64,000 nt of DNA from Enterovibrio norvegicus FF-33 (GCF_000286835.2 NZ_AJYD02000013.1:595692-659691), one strand, 5' to 3'; shown: positions 51,666 through 62,186, counted from the stretch's first letter. Notes: generated from the sequence alone by a model not told the origin. Numbers and translations: made by a program.

Positions 51666-52493
51666 TTACGCAGTTTGGCGTGGGCTTGGTAATGTATGCA
51701 TTGTGTTCTTCGCTTCGTGCATCTTTTCTACCAAGGCATCGTCGGTGCGTATCGTGAGTTCACGATCAAAAAGGTGGAGCAATACAACACTAAGATCCTG
51801 GGAGATTTTGACCAAAGAAGACGCTGGAATATCCCCATTTTCAGAACCAATCACCGAGTCAAAACGGCTGTCGATACGGTCAAAAGCAAGCGACGCTTCA
51901 GCGCTGGATATCAGCGACAGTTGATACAGGCGCTTTTGCAGAATTCGACTTTGTAAGCTGACAGATTGCCATGCCGCGGTTTTACCTTCGATCAAGCGCA
52001 TCGTGGCTTGCTCAAAGCGCAGCTGAGACTCTTTGGTATCAATCCATGTTTGCCAAAATGCCTGATACTCTTCATACATTGCATCATGTTTGCTCTCTGC
52101 AATGTATGAACGAGCAATTTCATCGATGATATAAATAAGGTGGTCAGAAGTGCGGTGATGTATCGCATACCAACCTGCCTTTGACTGGCTGGGCAGTGAC
52201 GAAAGAGCCTGCTCCATCCTAGCACTCAAAACGCGAAAAAGAGGACGCTGAGGATTGTTGCAAGACGTTTGCAACTCTTCACAAAACTCGCGTATCTCAT
52301 CTCTTGCTTTAGATGCTTGTGGCGACTGAGGGCAGCGAACATAGCGTGTATTGTGTTCGTGCAGCATCCACAATAAAGAGCGAAGACTGTTGATCTGTGA
52401 GCGGTAATGTTCTCGACGGGTCTCTTTGGTACTTGAGACGCTTTTACTTAGCTGTACTAACCAAGTTGGGGTAATTGCGCGTAGTAGTGACAT
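51666..52493 (-). CDS. Unrecognised helical protein (275 aa)
   Basis: A 275-residue protein I do not recognise. It has no signal peptide and no clear membrane span, and is predicted almost wholly helical, with long amphipathic stretches (e.g. ESQLRFEQATMRLIEGKTAAW and KRLYQLSLISSAEASLAF). Two cysteine pairs (CPQSP, and C-x8-C around EFCEELQTSCNN) are visible. The two-bundle helical look is reminiscent of nitrate/nitrite-sensing NIT modules, but without defining residues this is weak. GAGGAAAA precedes ATG 52493, so it is a real gene. It converges on the Aer-like receptor gene and has a MITE-like repeat behind its promoter. Confidence 0.75.
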   Translation of the reverse strand: MSLLRAITPTWLVQLSKSVSSTKETRREHYRSQINSLRSLLWMLHEHNTRYVRCPQSPQASKARDEIREFCEELQTSCNNPQRPLFRVLSARMEQALSSLPSQSKAGWYAIHHRTSDHLIYIIDEIARSYIAESKHDAMYEEYQAFWQTWIDTKESQLRFEQATMRLIEGKTAAWQSVSLQSRILQKRLYQLSLISSAEASLAFDRIDSRFDSVIGSENGDIPASSLVKISQDLSVVLLHLFDRELTIRTDDALVEKMHEAKNTMHTLPSPRQTA

Positions 52494-52673
52494 ATCTTTT
52501 TCCTCACATTGAGAGCCTGTACAGATACTGCAGGGGATATGCCAATTGTTTGTATCAATAAAAACAATACCTTAGGCTCGGTGTGGCTGTTTATTGTACA
52601 TCGCTGATGCATCTTTGAACCAATACGGTGCAATAAGTGTGTGAAGAAATAGACAAATCGACTTGTAAGGTTG
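52494..52673. other. Upstream region of the 275-aa gene
   Basis: About 180 bp holding the promoter of the helical-protein gene and the flank of the repeat element; nothing else was recognised. Confidence 0.4.
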
Positions 52674-52832
52674 TACCAATCGAAATAAGTATTCAGTCAT
52701 TCTTACTGGTTAAAATCGACAATAGTTGCGTCAGAGATTTTATTAGTAGAATAACCAGTTACTGCAATCTCTTCCTTGCTCTTGACGATTTTTCCGCGCA
52801 AATTTATGACGGTTTACTTATTCCGATTGGTA
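52674..52832. mobile_element. MITE-like element with 18-bp inverted ends
   Basis: TACCAATCGAAATAAGTA at 52674-52691 is repeated in inverted form at 52815-52832 with one mismatch, giving a 159-bp unit. Further paired segments lie inside (ACTGGTTA with TAACCAGT; AGAGATT with AATCTCT; AAAATCG with CGATTTT), so the whole element can fold into a long imperfect hairpin. It encodes nothing. Elements with such CCGATTGGTA ends are, as far as I recall, frequent in Vibrionaceae genomes. No clear target-site duplication was seen. Confidence 0.8.
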
Positions 52833-52885
52833 TTACTTGGATATAGAACGCTTTGTTCTTATTACTTAATCAAGCGATATGAAAG

Positions 52886-52925
52886 ATAAAGAAGAGGGAG
52901 CCAAACTGGCTCCCTCTTCTTTTGT
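52886..52925 (-). terminator. Terminator of metG
   Basis: A 16-bp stem (52888-52903 with 52907-52922, AAAGAAGAGGGAGCCA and its complement) with a 3-nt loop. It is the strongest hairpin in the window and lies 30 bp beyond the metG stop. Confidence 0.88.
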
Positions 52926-52955
52926 CTTTTGTATTCGTGACAAATGACGGTGTGG

Positions 52956-55007
52956 TTACATCACACGCATACCAGCTTGTGCACCTTCATGTGGTTCAAG
53001 GAGCCACAAGTCTTTACCACCAGGGCCAGCAGCCAAAATCATACCTTCTGACATACCGAACTTCATTTTGCGTGGTTTAAGATTAGCAACAACGACGGTG
53101 TATTTACCGACCAAATCTTCAGGGTTATACGCAGATTTGATACCAGAGAATACTTGGCGTGTTTCTCCACCAAGGTCCAGTTGGAATTTCAGCAATTTAT
53201 CCGCTTTAGGCACTGATTCACACGAGATGATTTTTGCGATACGAAGGTCTACTTTGGCAAAGTCATCAAACTCGATTTCAGCTGCGATAGGCTCGTCTGC
53301 TAGCGGGCTTTTTGCTTTTGCAGCCTCTGCTTTTTCCGCGAGCGCTTTCTCTGCTGCAGCATCTTCTTTTGAAGTTTCTACCATCGCTTCTACATGCTTT
53401 GGATCGATACGACTGAACAGCGCTTTGAACGGGCTGACGGTATGGTCAGTCAGCGGTTGTGCGATGCCTTCCCATGTCAGTGTTTCATTCAAGAATGCTT
53501 CAGTACGCAACGCTAGCTCAGGCATGACAGGTTTCAGGTATGCCATCAGCACACGGAACAAGTTAATGCCCATAGAGCATATCGCTTGAAGCTCGGCATC
53601 TTTGCCTTCTTCTTTCGCGACAACCCATGGCGCTTTTTCATCAACGTACTGATTCGCTTTGTCAGCCAGCGCCATGATTTCACGGACTGCACGGCTAAAC
53701 TCACGTTTCTCGTACATGTCACCGATGCGTTCTACTGCACCAGCAAACTCAGCGTAAAGCTCAGGCTCTGCGCATTCTGCTGATAACTTACCGTCGAAAC
53801 GTTTGGCAATGAAGCCCGCGTTACGTGAAGCAAGGTTAACCACTTTGTTCACGATGTCTGAGTTTACGCGCTGAACGAAATCGTCCAGATTTAAATCTAG
53901 GTCATCAATACGGTTATTGAGTTTTGCTGTGTAGTAGTAGCGCAGACACTCTGGATCCAAATGCTTCAAATAGGTGCTCGCTTTCACGAACGTTCCTTTT
54001 GATTTAGACATTTTGGCGCCATTCACTGTCACGTAACCATGAACGAACACATTGGTTGGTTTACGGAAACCTGAGCCTTCAAGCATCGCTGGCCAGAAAA
54101 GGCTGTGGAAATAGACAATGTCTTTACCGATGAAGTGATACAGCTCTGTGGTGCTGTCTTTCTTCCAATATTCGTCAAAGTCCACGTTGCTATTTTTGTC
54201 ACAGTAGTTCTTGAACGAACCCATGTAACCAATTGGTGCGTCTAGCCAAACGTAGAAATATTTACCAGGTTCACCTGGGATTTCGAAACCGAAGTAAGGG
54301 GCATCGCGTGAGATATCCCACTGTTGTAAGCCCGTTTCAAACCACTCAGCCATTTTGTTGGCGGTTTCGTCTTGTAGCGCACCAGAAGTGGTCCATGCTT
54401 TCAACATGTCTGCGAATTGCGGCAAGTCGAAGAAGAAATGTACCGAGTCTTTCATGACTGGGGTTGCGCCGCTAACCGCTGATTTTGGATTGATCAAATC
54501 GGTTGGGCTGTAGGTTTCACCGCAGTTGTCGCAGTTGTCACCGTACTGATCTTCAGCGCCACATTTCGGACAGGTGCCTTTAACGAAACGATCAGGCAGG
54601 AACATTTCTTTTTCAGGATCGAACAGTTGCGAAATGGTGCGACTGTTGATGAAACCTTTGTTTTTCAGCTCAGTATAGATGTACGAAGCCAGCTCACGGT
54701 TTTCGTCACTGTGAGTGCTATGGTAGTTGTCAAAACTGATGTCAAAGCCTGCGAAGTCTGTTTCATGCTCTTTCTGCATTGCCGCAATCATGGCTTCCGG
54801 TTCAATACCCAATTGCTGTGCTTTCAGCATGATTGGAGTACCGTGTGCATCGTCGGCACAAATGAAGTTGACAATGTTGCCACGTAGGCGCTGATAACGC
54901 ACCCATACGTCTGCCTGAATATGCTCAAGCATATGACCTAAATGGATAGAGCCATTCGCGTAAGGCAGGGCACAGGTAACCAGAATTTTACGTTGGTTTG
55001 CAGCCAT
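52956..55007 (-). CDS. metG: Methionyl-tRNA synthetase
   Basis: A 683-residue class I synthetase. The HIGH motif appears as HLGH in [11 protein letters not shown] (about 20-25), KMSKS as GAKMSKSKG, the zinc knuckle as [18 protein letters not shown], and a C-terminal OB-fold tRNA-binding and dimerisation domain begins at [14 protein letters not shown] (about 580). An Ala/Lys/Glu-rich linker (about 545-575) joins the two parts. It is divergent from mrp, as in E. coli. Confidence 0.98.
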   Translation of the reverse strand: MAANQRKILVTCALPYANGSIHLGHMLEHIQADVWVRYQRLRGNIVNFICADDAHGTPIMLKAQQLGIEPEAMIAAMQKEHETDFAGFDISFDNYHSTHSDENRELASYIYTELKNKGFINSRTISQLFDPEKEMFLPDRFVKGTCPKCGAEDQYGDNCDNCGETYSPTDLINPKSAVSGATPVMKDSVHFFFDLPQFADMLKAWTTSGALQDETANKMAEWFETGLQQWDISRDAPYFGFEIPGEPGKYFYVWLDAPIGYMGSFKNYCDKNSNVDFDEYWKKDSTTELYHFIGKDIVYFHSLFWPAMLEGSGFRKPTNVFVHGYVTVNGAKMSKSKGTFVKASTYLKHLDPECLRYYYTAKLNNRIDDLDLNLDDFVQRVNSDIVNKVVNLASRNAGFIAKRFDGKLSAECAEPELYAEFAGAVERIGDMYEKREFSRAVREIMALADKANQYVDEKAPWVVAKEEGKDAELQAICSMGINLFRVLMAYLKPVMPELALRTEAFLNETLTWEGIAQPLTDHTVSPFKALFSRIDPKHVEAMVETSKEDAAAEKALAEKAEAAKAKSPLADEPIAAEIEFDDFAKVDLRIAKIISCESVPKADKLLKFQLDLGGETRQVFSGIKSAYNPEDLVGKYTVVVANLKPRKMKFGMSEGMILAAGPGGKDLWLLEPHEGAQAGMRVM

Positions 55008-55277
55008 AATTTAGTTAGTTCGCTTTTGATAAATGAATCGAAAGAATGGCGCAAATATTACCTGATACACGTTGGAATGCCTAGCGCACATTAAGTTTGC
55101 CGCTTCTAAAGAGGCGGTTTGAATGCGACAGAACGGCAGTAGGTTTAAGCGACGAAAACCGTGCGATTTGGTTTGAATTTCATTAGGCTAACAACGAACA
55201 CGAATGAATTACGCTTCGAACACGGAGAACGCGACTGCCTTGAGTGGGGGTCGTAACAATATTATAGAGGGATTGAT

Positions 55278-56336
55278 ATGTCTGACGTCATTGCTTTGCT
55301 TAACCAGTTTCAACACCCCGCTTTGATCCCCGACTGGGCTAGCCACGCCGGTATTGTGACCGAATCAAAACAGGGAGAGGTGACGCTGACTTTCCCCTTT
55401 GCTGCCAAAGACCTGATTGCTGAACTAAACGCTTGGTTAGAAGCGCAAAAAGCCAATGGGCATGTGATTCCTCCTATCTCGATTCAACAGCGCGTTGTTC
55501 CACTGAAGGCCGGTGATAAATCCCCGATAAAGGGTGTGAAGAACGTGATTGTTGTCAGTTCTGCAAAAGGCGGGGTGGGGAAATCGACGACTTCAGTGAA
55601 CCTTGCATTGGCACTGAGCGCACAGGGTGCGAAAGTCGGCATCTTGGACGCAGATATTTACGGCCCATCTGTACCTATTATGCTAGGTACAAAGGGGAAG
55701 CAGCCCGTCACGCTGGATGGCAAGAATATGGAACCCGTTGAAGCGCATGGTCTGTTTAGCAATTCTATTGGCTATCTCGTGCCCGACGAAAACGCCATGG
55801 TCTGGCGTGGCCCTATGGCATCTAAAGCGTTTGCGCAGTTGGTGAATGAAACGCGTTGGCCTGATTTGGATTATCTGGTGGTGGATATGCCACCGGGTAC
55901 CGGCGATATTGCGCTAAGTATGGCGCAGCAATTCCCTATCACGGGGGCTGTGGTGGTGACAACGCCTCAGGATCTGGCATTAGCGGATGCGATTAAAGGC
56001 GTGACCATGTTTGATAAAGTGGCCGTGCCGGTGCTCGGTGTTATCGAGAACATGAGTTATCACATTTGTAGTCAATGTGGGCATCACGAAGCGATATTCG
56101 GTCAGGGCGGTGCTGAAAAGATGGCGAAGAACCTCGACTTGTCGATACTCGCACAAGTGCCACTACACATGAGTATTCGCGAAGACATCGATGCCGGGTG
56201 TCCGACTGTCGTTTCGAAGCCTGAAAGTGAGCATGCAGCGGTATATCGTCAACTTGCACTAAGAATCGCGTGCCATCTTTACTGGAGCGGTGAGCCCATC
56301 GCAGAGCAGATTTCGATTACCACCTTGAAGGATTAG
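55278..56336 (+). CDS. apbC: Iron-sulfur cluster carrier Mrp/ApbC
   Basis: A 352-residue P-loop ATPase of the Mrp/NBP35 family that holds and delivers Fe-S clusters. The deviant Walker A is SSAKGGVGKSTTSVNL (about 94-109), VVDMPPGTGDIALS is Walker B and the cluster-binding cysteine pair is CSQCGHHE. An N-terminal region (1-85) is of the DUF59-like type. AGAGGG precedes ATG 55278. It shares the divergent control region with metG. Confidence 0.96.
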   Translation: MSDVIALLNQFQHPALIPDWASHAGIVTESKQGEVTLTFPFAAKDLIAELNAWLEAQKANGHVIPPISIQQRVVPLKAGDKSPIKGVKNVIVVSSAKGGVGKSTTSVNLALALSAQGAKVGILDADIYGPSVPIMLGTKGKQPVTLDGKNMEPVEAHGLFSNSIGYLVPDENAMVWRGPMASKAFAQLVNETRWPDLDYLVVDMPPGTGDIALSMAQQFPITGAVVVTTPQDLALADAIKGVTMFDKVAVPVLGVIENMSYHICSQCGHHEAIFGQGGAEKMAKNLDLSILAQVPLHMSIREDIDAGCPTVVSKPESEHAAVYRQLALRIACHLYWSGEPIAEQISITTLKD

Positions 56337-56503
56337 GGCTGTAAATAAAGAGTGAATTGATGCGCAAATCACTTGAGAGTTGATGAAACATTGTGCGGAT
56401 TACTTTTAATTGAGATGTTCATCACATATTTAGATGGCGTCCGTGCATCCAACTCCCTATAATCAGGCGGTTTATTTCTCGCCAAACTTCCGGGTATTCA
56501 TAT

Positions 56504-57145
56504 ATGAGTGACAACAACCAATGTGTCATTATCGGTATTGCAGGCGCATCTGCATCCGGTAAAAGTCTGATCGCCAGCACCATTTATCAGGAATTAAAGG
56601 AAAAAGTCGGCGATCATCAGATCGGTGTTATCACGGAAGACCGCTACTATCGCGATCAAAGCCACCTAAGCATGGAAGATCGTGTTAAAACAAACTATGA
56701 CCATCCGCAAGCGCTTGACCATGATCTACTTTGTAAACACCTTCAAACCCTCATGGAAGGTAAAGCGGTAGAAGTGCCACAATATAGTTATGGTGAGCAT
56801 ACTCGGCTGAATGAGACCACCACGTTGACGCCAAAGAAGGTGATCATTTTGGAAGGGATTTTGTTGCTGACAGACCCTCGTCTTCGTGAGTTGATGCATG
56901 CAAGCATCTTTATGGATACCCCATTAGATATTTGTTTGCTGCGTCGCGTTAAGCGTGATGTGGCAGAAAGAGGCCGTACCATGGAATCTGTGCTGGCTCA
57001 GTATCAGAAGACAGTGCGTCCGATGTTCATGCAGTTCATTGAGCCCTCCAAACAGTATGCGGACATTATTGTCCCACGCGGCGGCAAGAACCGCATTGCT
57101 ATTGATGTGCTGAAAGCACACATTGCGAAACTGCTAAAATCATAA
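56504..57145 (+). CDS. udk: Uridine kinase
   Basis: A 213-residue pyrimidine-salvage kinase phosphorylating uridine and cytidine. The P-loop is GASASGKS (about 13-20); [11 protein letters not shown] and the nucleoside-binding [12 protein letters not shown] are typical. It lies after apbC as in E. coli but with its own upstream region and terminator. Confidence 0.97.
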   Translation: MSDNNQCVIIGIAGASASGKSLIASTIYQELKEKVGDHQIGVITEDRYYRDQSHLSMEDRVKTNYDHPQALDHDLLCKHLQTLMEGKAVEVPQYSYGEHTRLNETTTLTPKKVIILEGILLLTDPRLRELMHASIFMDTPLDICLLRRVKRDVAERGRTMESVLAQYQKTVRPMFMQFIEPSKQYADIIVPRGGKNRIAIDVLKAHIAKLLKS

Positions 57146-57150
57146 TCAAG

Positions 57151-57173
57151 AAGCCGGCGAAGTCCGGCTTTTT
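57151..57173 (+). terminator. Terminator of udk
   Basis: AAGCCGG / CCGGCTT with a 6-nt loop and a following T run. Confidence 0.85.
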
Positions 57174-57506
57174 GCTATCTGTTACTGAGATAAACGTAAT
57201 GACAAGACTCTGTGCCAATGCGCGGAAAAATGTGACTTTAAGCGAATCGTTTGGGTATTCAACGGACAGAATGCATCGAGTTTTCAAACCCTGCTACCGC
57301 GCTGTGCCCCTCCAATCGTAAATGGCAAACGTGAACCACCAAGATCAGCTGGGTTCTGTGGCTTCATGGCTTCACTAAGATTGATTTTACGCGTTTTATC
57401 ATGCGAAAAAGCGGAAACGAGAATATGTGATGCAGCATTTTGCTTCATAATTCGTTAGGCTTTTACTGTTATTTAAAATGCATCTCACAAGGAACTGATT
57501 GTCATC
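57174..57506. other. Intergenic region between udk and asmA
   Basis: About 330 bp. I see no gene, RNA or repeat; dcd, which separates udk and asmA in E. coli, is absent. Part of it must serve as the asmA promoter. Confidence 0.5.
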
Positions 57507-59672
57507 ATGAAAAAGCTACTCTATATCCTTTTTGGACTGGTGCTGTTGGTAGTAATAGCGATAGGTGTGCTTGTTGCTGTTATTAACCCCAATGATTTTA
57601 AGCCGCTGATTGCTGATGAAGTCAAAAAAGCAACGGGTCGCGAACTGGTGATCGACGGTGACATGAGCTGGCGCTTTTGGCCAAGCCTAGGCTTATCGGT
57701 CGAAAAGTTAGCCTTTAAGAACCCACAAGGGTTTGCCGAGCCAGATATGCTCAAACTTGATCGCGCGGAGATGTCAGTCGCCGTGATGCCACTCATGTCC
57801 GACACTCTCGATATTGGTGTGGTCACTCTGTATGGCGCGCATGTATTCATTCAAACGCTGCCGAATGGGAAAAGTAACCTCGACGGTTTAACGGGGGAAG
57901 CACAACCCGCGCAAAAAGACACGGACACGGCTGCTCAAGAGCCTGCATCTTCGCCTGCTTCGGAACCCGCTAAAGACACGGGAACAGCAACCGCATGGAC
58001 GATCGCAATTGGTGGTGTAGATTTGGTCGATGCCAGCGCTATTGTGCGCGATGACCAAACTCATGCTGTGAGTGAAATCAGTAAGCTGAATCTGAATGTT
58101 GGAAAGCTGGAAATGGGTCTTTGGGTACCCGTAGAGTTTAATGTTGAAGGTAAGCAAAATGCGATGGCGTTCACGGCCAAGGGCAGTACCGAAGCCATGT
58201 TGGAAAAAGTGGTGATGGACTCTCAGCTTCGCAAGCTTTCGCTCTCGGCGACGTTAGATGATGCGAGCATGAAACTGGAAAGCGTTTCGCTTACTGCGGA
58301 TCAAGTCGCTTTGGCGATGCCAGCTGCCATTGAGTTCTCCGCTAAAGGTCAGGCGAGTGACTTGGCGTTTGATACATCAGGCAAGGTCACTGTGACGGTT
58401 GATAAAGCCATCGAAATTATCCGTGCCTCTGGTATTGATATTGCCACGACGCTGGCAGGTTCAACGCTGCCACGTCCAGAAATGAAAATCGGACTAAAAG
58501 GTGATGCAGTCTTTGATAACAAAGCACAAAAACTGACGCTAAGTCAGCTTGTTGCCAACCTTGATGAGCTGGTGGTCGATGGCAGTGCGTCGGTTGCTTT
58601 GGCCGATATTCCTGCCGTGCGTTTTGAACTGCATAGTCCAATCATTAATGTCGATGCATTTCTGGGTAACAAGCAAGCGGCAGCTAAACCTACAGATTCA
58701 ACACCGAGCAAACCTTCAGAATCTGGTTCAGGTGAGCAAGCTCCAACCGGACAGAAAGCCCCATTGAGTGATGTCGAGCCTGATTTGTCAGCCCTGAAAG
58801 GGCTGGATGTTGCAGGCAAAATTGCGATTGACCAATTTGTGGCAAACAACGTCAAAGTCAGCGATGTGATCACAACGTTTGCAGTGAATCGCGGCAAAGT
58901 GACGCTGAGTCAATTTGATGCCAAGCTTTATGGCGGCACGATAGCGGCACAGGGTTCATTGGATGCAACCGCGTCACCTGCGCGTTATAACGTCACGAAA
59001 GGTATTAAGAACATCAATGTTCAACCATTGCTGATGGATGCCGCCAATGAAGACATGTTATCTGGTCGAGGCAGTATTGATGTTAACGTCAATGGTGTTG
59101 GCTTGTCAGACAAACGTCTTCGCACGGGCATTGCCGGTACGGTTGCTATCGACTTTGCTGATGGTTCAGTTGACGGCATCAACATCCCAGAAATGATCCG
59201 TGAAGCCAAAGCAGCATTAAAAGGTAAACGTGCAGACTACGTTGAAGAAACTCGTAAAACAGATTTCAGCGGATTAACCGCCACGTTCAACCTCGGCAAA
59301 GGCATTGCTTCGACCCGCAATATGAAGATGGAAGCACCAGCATTGCGTATCCGCAGTGAAGGTCAAACAAACTTGGTCAAAGAAAATCTAGATTTTGACG
59401 TGTTTGTTTCTGTTGTCGGTACCAGCAAAGGACAAGGTGGTAAAGATATCGATGAGCTAAAAGATGTCACCATACCTGTCGAAATTGGTGGCACTTGGCA
59501 AGCGCCTAGCTATAACCTTGACGTTAAAGCATTGCTGACCAACAACAAGGTATTAGAAGACAAAGTGCGCAAAGAAGCTCAGCGTGGTTTGGAAAAACTG
59601 TTGGGTGATAAAGCAGGAGACGACAAAGTGAAGCAGGCGGCAGACAAACTGTTAAAAGGTCTGTTTAACTAA
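57507..59672 (+). CDS. asmA: AsmA-family envelope protein
   Basis: A 721-residue AsmA, a large inner-membrane-anchored periplasmic protein of the VPS13-like lipid-bridge superfamily linked to outer-membrane lipid balance. One N-terminal helix (about 4-26) anchors it; the rest is a repetitive beta-rich chain with two Pro/Ser/Thr-rich low-complexity inserts (about 130-160 and 390-425). The conserved AsmA domain ends near 660 and a charged Lys-rich tail follows. AAGGAAC precedes the ATG. Confidence 0.94.
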   Translation: MKKLLYILFGLVLLVVIAIGVLVAVINPNDFKPLIADEVKKATGRELVIDGDMSWRFWPSLGLSVEKLAFKNPQGFAEPDMLKLDRAEMSVAVMPLMSDTLDIGVVTLYGAHVFIQTLPNGKSNLDGLTGEAQPAQKDTDTAAQEPASSPASEPAKDTGTATAWTIAIGGVDLVDASAIVRDDQTHAVSEISKLNLNVGKLEMGLWVPVEFNVEGKQNAMAFTAKGSTEAMLEKVVMDSQLRKLSLSATLDDASMKLESVSLTADQVALAMPAAIEFSAKGQASDLAFDTSGKVTVTVDKAIEIIRASGIDIATTLAGSTLPRPEMKIGLKGDAVFDNKAQKLTLSQLVANLDELVVDGSASVALADIPAVRFELHSPIINVDAFLGNKQAAAKPTDSTPSKPSESGSGEQAPTGQKAPLSDVEPDLSALKGLDVAGKIAIDQFVANNVKVSDVITTFAVNRGKVTLSQFDAKLYGGTIAAQGSLDATASPARYNVTKGIKNINVQPLLMDAANEDMLSGRGSIDVNVNGVGLSDKRLRTGIAGTVAIDFADGSVDGINIPEMIREAKAALKGKRADYVEETRKTDFSGLTATFNLGKGIASTRNMKMEAPALRIRSEGQTNLVKENLDFDVFVSVVGTSKGQGGKDIDELKDVTIPVEIGGTWQAPSYNLDVKALLTNNKVLEDKVRKEAQRGLEKLLGDKAGDDKVKQAADKLLKGLFN

Positions 59673-59713
59673 TGCTTGTTGTCAATCTATCTGTTTGATC
59701 TATTAAGTTAATC

Positions 59714-59747
59714 AAAAAAGAAGCCGCATGATGCGGCTTCTTTTTTA
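59714..59747. terminator. Bidirectional terminator between asmA and the CBS gene
   Basis: A long perfect stem AAAAAAGAAGCCGCAT / ATGCGGCTTCTTTTTT with a single-base loop, with T tracts in both directions. Confidence 0.9.
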
Positions 59748-59789
59748 GATTCATATTGATCACTGTTGTTTCGCAAAGCGCGGTGTGAC

Positions 59790-60233
59790 TTAGGCATGCT
59801 TCTTCTTGAGGCTTTTTTCTCGTTTTAAGAGATCTTGCAATGCTGTCAGTAAATCAACAGCAGAAAGGATACCCACGAGCTCGTCGGTTTTATCCAAAAC
59901 GGGCAGCGCCCCAACATTGTGATCTAGCAATGCTTGATTGGCTTTCGACAGCGTTTCGTACGTTCGGCAAGTGATCACATCTTTAATCATTACATCACCA
60001 ACGGTCAGGTCGTCTGACAGAAGGTAGGGGTGTTCAATATCGGGTGCCTCATCGGCCCAGTTTGGACGACGTAACTGTCTATCGCTGATAATACCGACCA
60101 GTTGTTTATCTTTGGTGACAGGTAAATGGCGAATTTCGCTATCTCGCATAAGAAAGTATGCTTCACGCACGCCCATCTCTGCGCTGACGGTGATCAGCTT
60201 TCGCGTCATGTAATCCGAAACTTTTCCTGGCAT
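59790..60233 (-). CDS. Protein with paired CBS domains
   Basis: A 147-residue protein made of two CBS modules (about 8-60 and 78-130: VSDYMTRKLITVSAEMGVREAYFLM-type start, then VGDVMIKDVITCRTYETLSKA). Such stand-alone pairs bind adenine nucleotides and act as energy sensors; the partner is unknown. The ATG at 60233 (MPGKVSDY) follows a strong GGAGG and is preferred to an upstream ATG at 60356. It ends at the terminator shared with asmA. Confidence 0.88.
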   Translation of the reverse strand: MPGKVSDYMTRKLITVSAEMGVREAYFLMRDSEIRHLPVTKDKQLVGIISDRQLRRPNWADEAPDIEHPYLLSDDLTVGDVMIKDVITCRTYETLSKANQALLDHNVGALPVLDKTDELVGILSAVDLLTALQDLLKREKSLKKKHA

Positions 60234-60445
60234 CGTATTGAATCCTCCATAGGGTGATTTAAGGTGACACCAATATAAAGCTACAGAATGTATGGTGATG
60301 ATGTTGAGAGCCGTAACGCAGAAATTTTGAGGCGACACAATAATTAACGGTTTCATCGCACGGAATGACTTTCACTATCGGTAGGGATCGCTAGAATCGT
60401 GGGTTCTGTTCCCGAAAACCAAAACAACAAGGAATATCAGCGGCA

Positions 60446-61495
60446 ATGGATTCAATCTCTCAAGCAGCTTTAGGCGCTGCAGTTTCAGGCTTAGTCGCAG
60501 GCAAGCGGTGCACACCGAAAGTACTGATAGCAGGGGCAGCTCTGGGCACACTTCCTGATCTGGATGTGCTGCTGGACTATGGTGATCCTGTTTCCAATAT
60601 GATCAAACATCGTGGCTTTAGCCACTCTTTGTTTGTGCTTTTCCCATTTGCGCTGTTGCTTACTCTGGTTTGGAAGCGATTTTTTGCCCCGTCATGGCCT
60701 TTCGTACAATTGCTGACACTCATCTCAGCGGCGTTGATTACCCATCCTCTGTTGGATTCTTTTACCTCTTACGGTACGCAACTATTCTGGCCGTTAGATG
60801 TTGCACCTGTTGCGATTTCCAGCGTATTCATCATCGATCCCCTTTATACCTTGCCACTGCTTGTTCCGGTGTTGGCCGCGTTTATCTGGCGAAGCCGTGC
60901 AGCCAAGCTGTGTGGGGCAGGTTTGGCGCTATCAAGCCTTTATTTGATGTGGTCGTTAGTTGCGCTTGGGCAAATCCAAGATCGCGTCGAAGAGAACGTG
61001 GCGGGCACGCATCTGGAAGGTCAACCTGTGTTTATTTCACCAACGCCATTCAATACTGTGTTGTGGCGTGTGGTGGTGCTTGATGATGACAAATATTGGG
61101 AAGGGTTAGCGTCATTACATGATGAAGACCCAACCATTGATTGGATGCCAATGGTTCGAGGAGAATGGCCGTTTCCGAGTGAGCCCGAGCTGCTGTCACA
61201 ATTCAATGCCTTTAGTCGTGGTTTTGTTCAGTTCAAACAAGAGGGGGATAAACTGACGGTGACCGACCTTCGTTTGGGCATGGCGATGTATCATCCTTTC
61301 CGTTTTGTGATGGCGAAAAAGAGTGATCAACAGGTTTGGCAGTTAGTTGAGCCGGAGCAATTAGATCCCGGCCCATTGCTACCAAGACAGATACCTGCCC
61401 TTTGGATACGACTGTTAGGCGAGCAGAGCATTGATGCTTTGCTTTGCAATGAATTCGACTGCTATCGTGATGAATTGGTTGATATGACGAAATAA
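60446..61495 (+). CDS. Membrane-bound metal-dependent hydrolase (YdjM/DUF457 type)
   Basis: A 349-residue inner-membrane protein. The conserved metal-binding segment KHRGFSHSLFVLFPF (about 53-67) and ALGTLPDLDVLLDYGD (about 31-46) define this family of predicted membrane hydrolases. Five or so hydrophobic helices occupy residues 1-185; the C-terminal half is soluble. E. coli YdjM of the same family is LexA-regulated, but no LexA box is visible here. The physiological substrate is unknown. Confidence 0.85.
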   Translation: MDSISQAALGAAVSGLVAGKRCTPKVLIAGAALGTLPDLDVLLDYGDPVSNMIKHRGFSHSLFVLFPFALLLTLVWKRFFAPSWPFVQLLTLISAALITHPLLDSFTSYGTQLFWPLDVAPVAISSVFIIDPLYTLPLLVPVLAAFIWRSRAAKLCGAGLALSSLYLMWSLVALGQIQDRVEENVAGTHLEGQPVFISPTPFNTVLWRVVVLDDDKYWEGLASLHDEDPTIDWMPMVRGEWPFPSEPELLSQFNAFSRGFVQFKQEGDKLTVTDLRLGMAMYHPFRFVMAKKSDQQVWQLVEPEQLDPGPLLPRQIPALWIRLLGEQSIDALLCNEFDCYRDELVDMTK

Positions 61496-61547
61496 TGATC
61501 AACAGTTAGTGGTCAACGAACCCGCTAAACAGGTTTGGATTCACATG

Positions 61548-61576
61548 AAAACGCCCCGCATTTTGCGGGGCGTTTT
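61548..61576. terminator. Bidirectional terminator between hydrolase gene and cobO
   Basis: A 13-bp perfect stem AAAACGCCCCGCA / TGCGGGGCGTTTT with a TTT loop, between two convergent genes. Confidence 0.9.
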
Positions 61577-61595
61577 CTTTAGTGATTTGTTTGTG

Positions 61596-62186
61596 TTACC
61601 AGTCGATGCCTTTGCGCACTTTAACGCCTGAATCGAAAGCGTGTTTCACGTTTCGAACTTCTGATACGGTATCTGCCATATCAGTTAGCGTTCGGTGTGC
61701 TGCTCTGCCTGTGATAACCACAGACTGCTCGCTTGGGCGGTTTTCCAATGCCGTCACGACCTCATCAAGGTCGATATAGCCATACGTCACCATGTAAGTC
61801 ATTTCGTCAAGCAAGACCACATCGTAGCTTGGGTCAGCCAGCATGCGTTTGCACTCAGCCCAAATTTCTTGAGCAACGCGGGTGTCATTTTCTTTATCTT
61901 GTGTATCCCAGGTAAATCCTGTTGCCATCACATGGAACTCAACGCCACATTTTTGCAGCAGATTACGTTCGCCGCATTCCCATGTGCCTTTGATAAATTG
62001 TGCCACGCCACATTTTTGACCATGGCCTGTCGCGCGAGTGATCATGCCAAAACCTGAGGTCGATTTGCCTTTGCCGTTACCTGTAATAACCAGGAACAAG
62101 CCTTTTTCAATTTGTGCAGCGGCAACACGCTCGTCCACTTTCTCTTTCACTTTTTGTTGTCGGGCTTTATAGCGCTCGTCGCTCAT
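61596..62186 (-). CDS. cobO: Corrinoid adenosyltransferase CobO/BtuR
   Basis: A 196-residue CobA/CobO-type enzyme that adenosylates cob(I)alamin or cob(I)yrinic acid a,c-diamide to give coenzyme B12 forms. The P-loop VITGNGKGKST is at about 33-43 and the GHGQKCGVAQFIKG, GFTWDT and VVLLDEMTYMV motifs are present. AAAGGAA precedes the ATG. No other B12 genes or cobalamin riboswitch are near, so it may simply support salvage. Confidence 0.95.
   Translation of the reverse strand: MSDERYKARQQKVKEKVDERVAAAQIEKGLFLVITGNGKGKSTSGFGMITRATGHGQKCGVAQFIKGTWECGERNLLQKCGVEFHVMATGFTWDTQDKENDTRVAQEIWAECKRMLADPSYDVVLLDEMTYMVTYGYIDLDEVVTALENRPSEQSVVITGRAAHRTLTDMADTVSEVRNVKHAFDSGVKVRKGIDW

Noticed and set aside
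52637..52846. 69-codon frame within the MITE-like element
   Set aside because: It is the inside of an inverted repeat, without a start signal.
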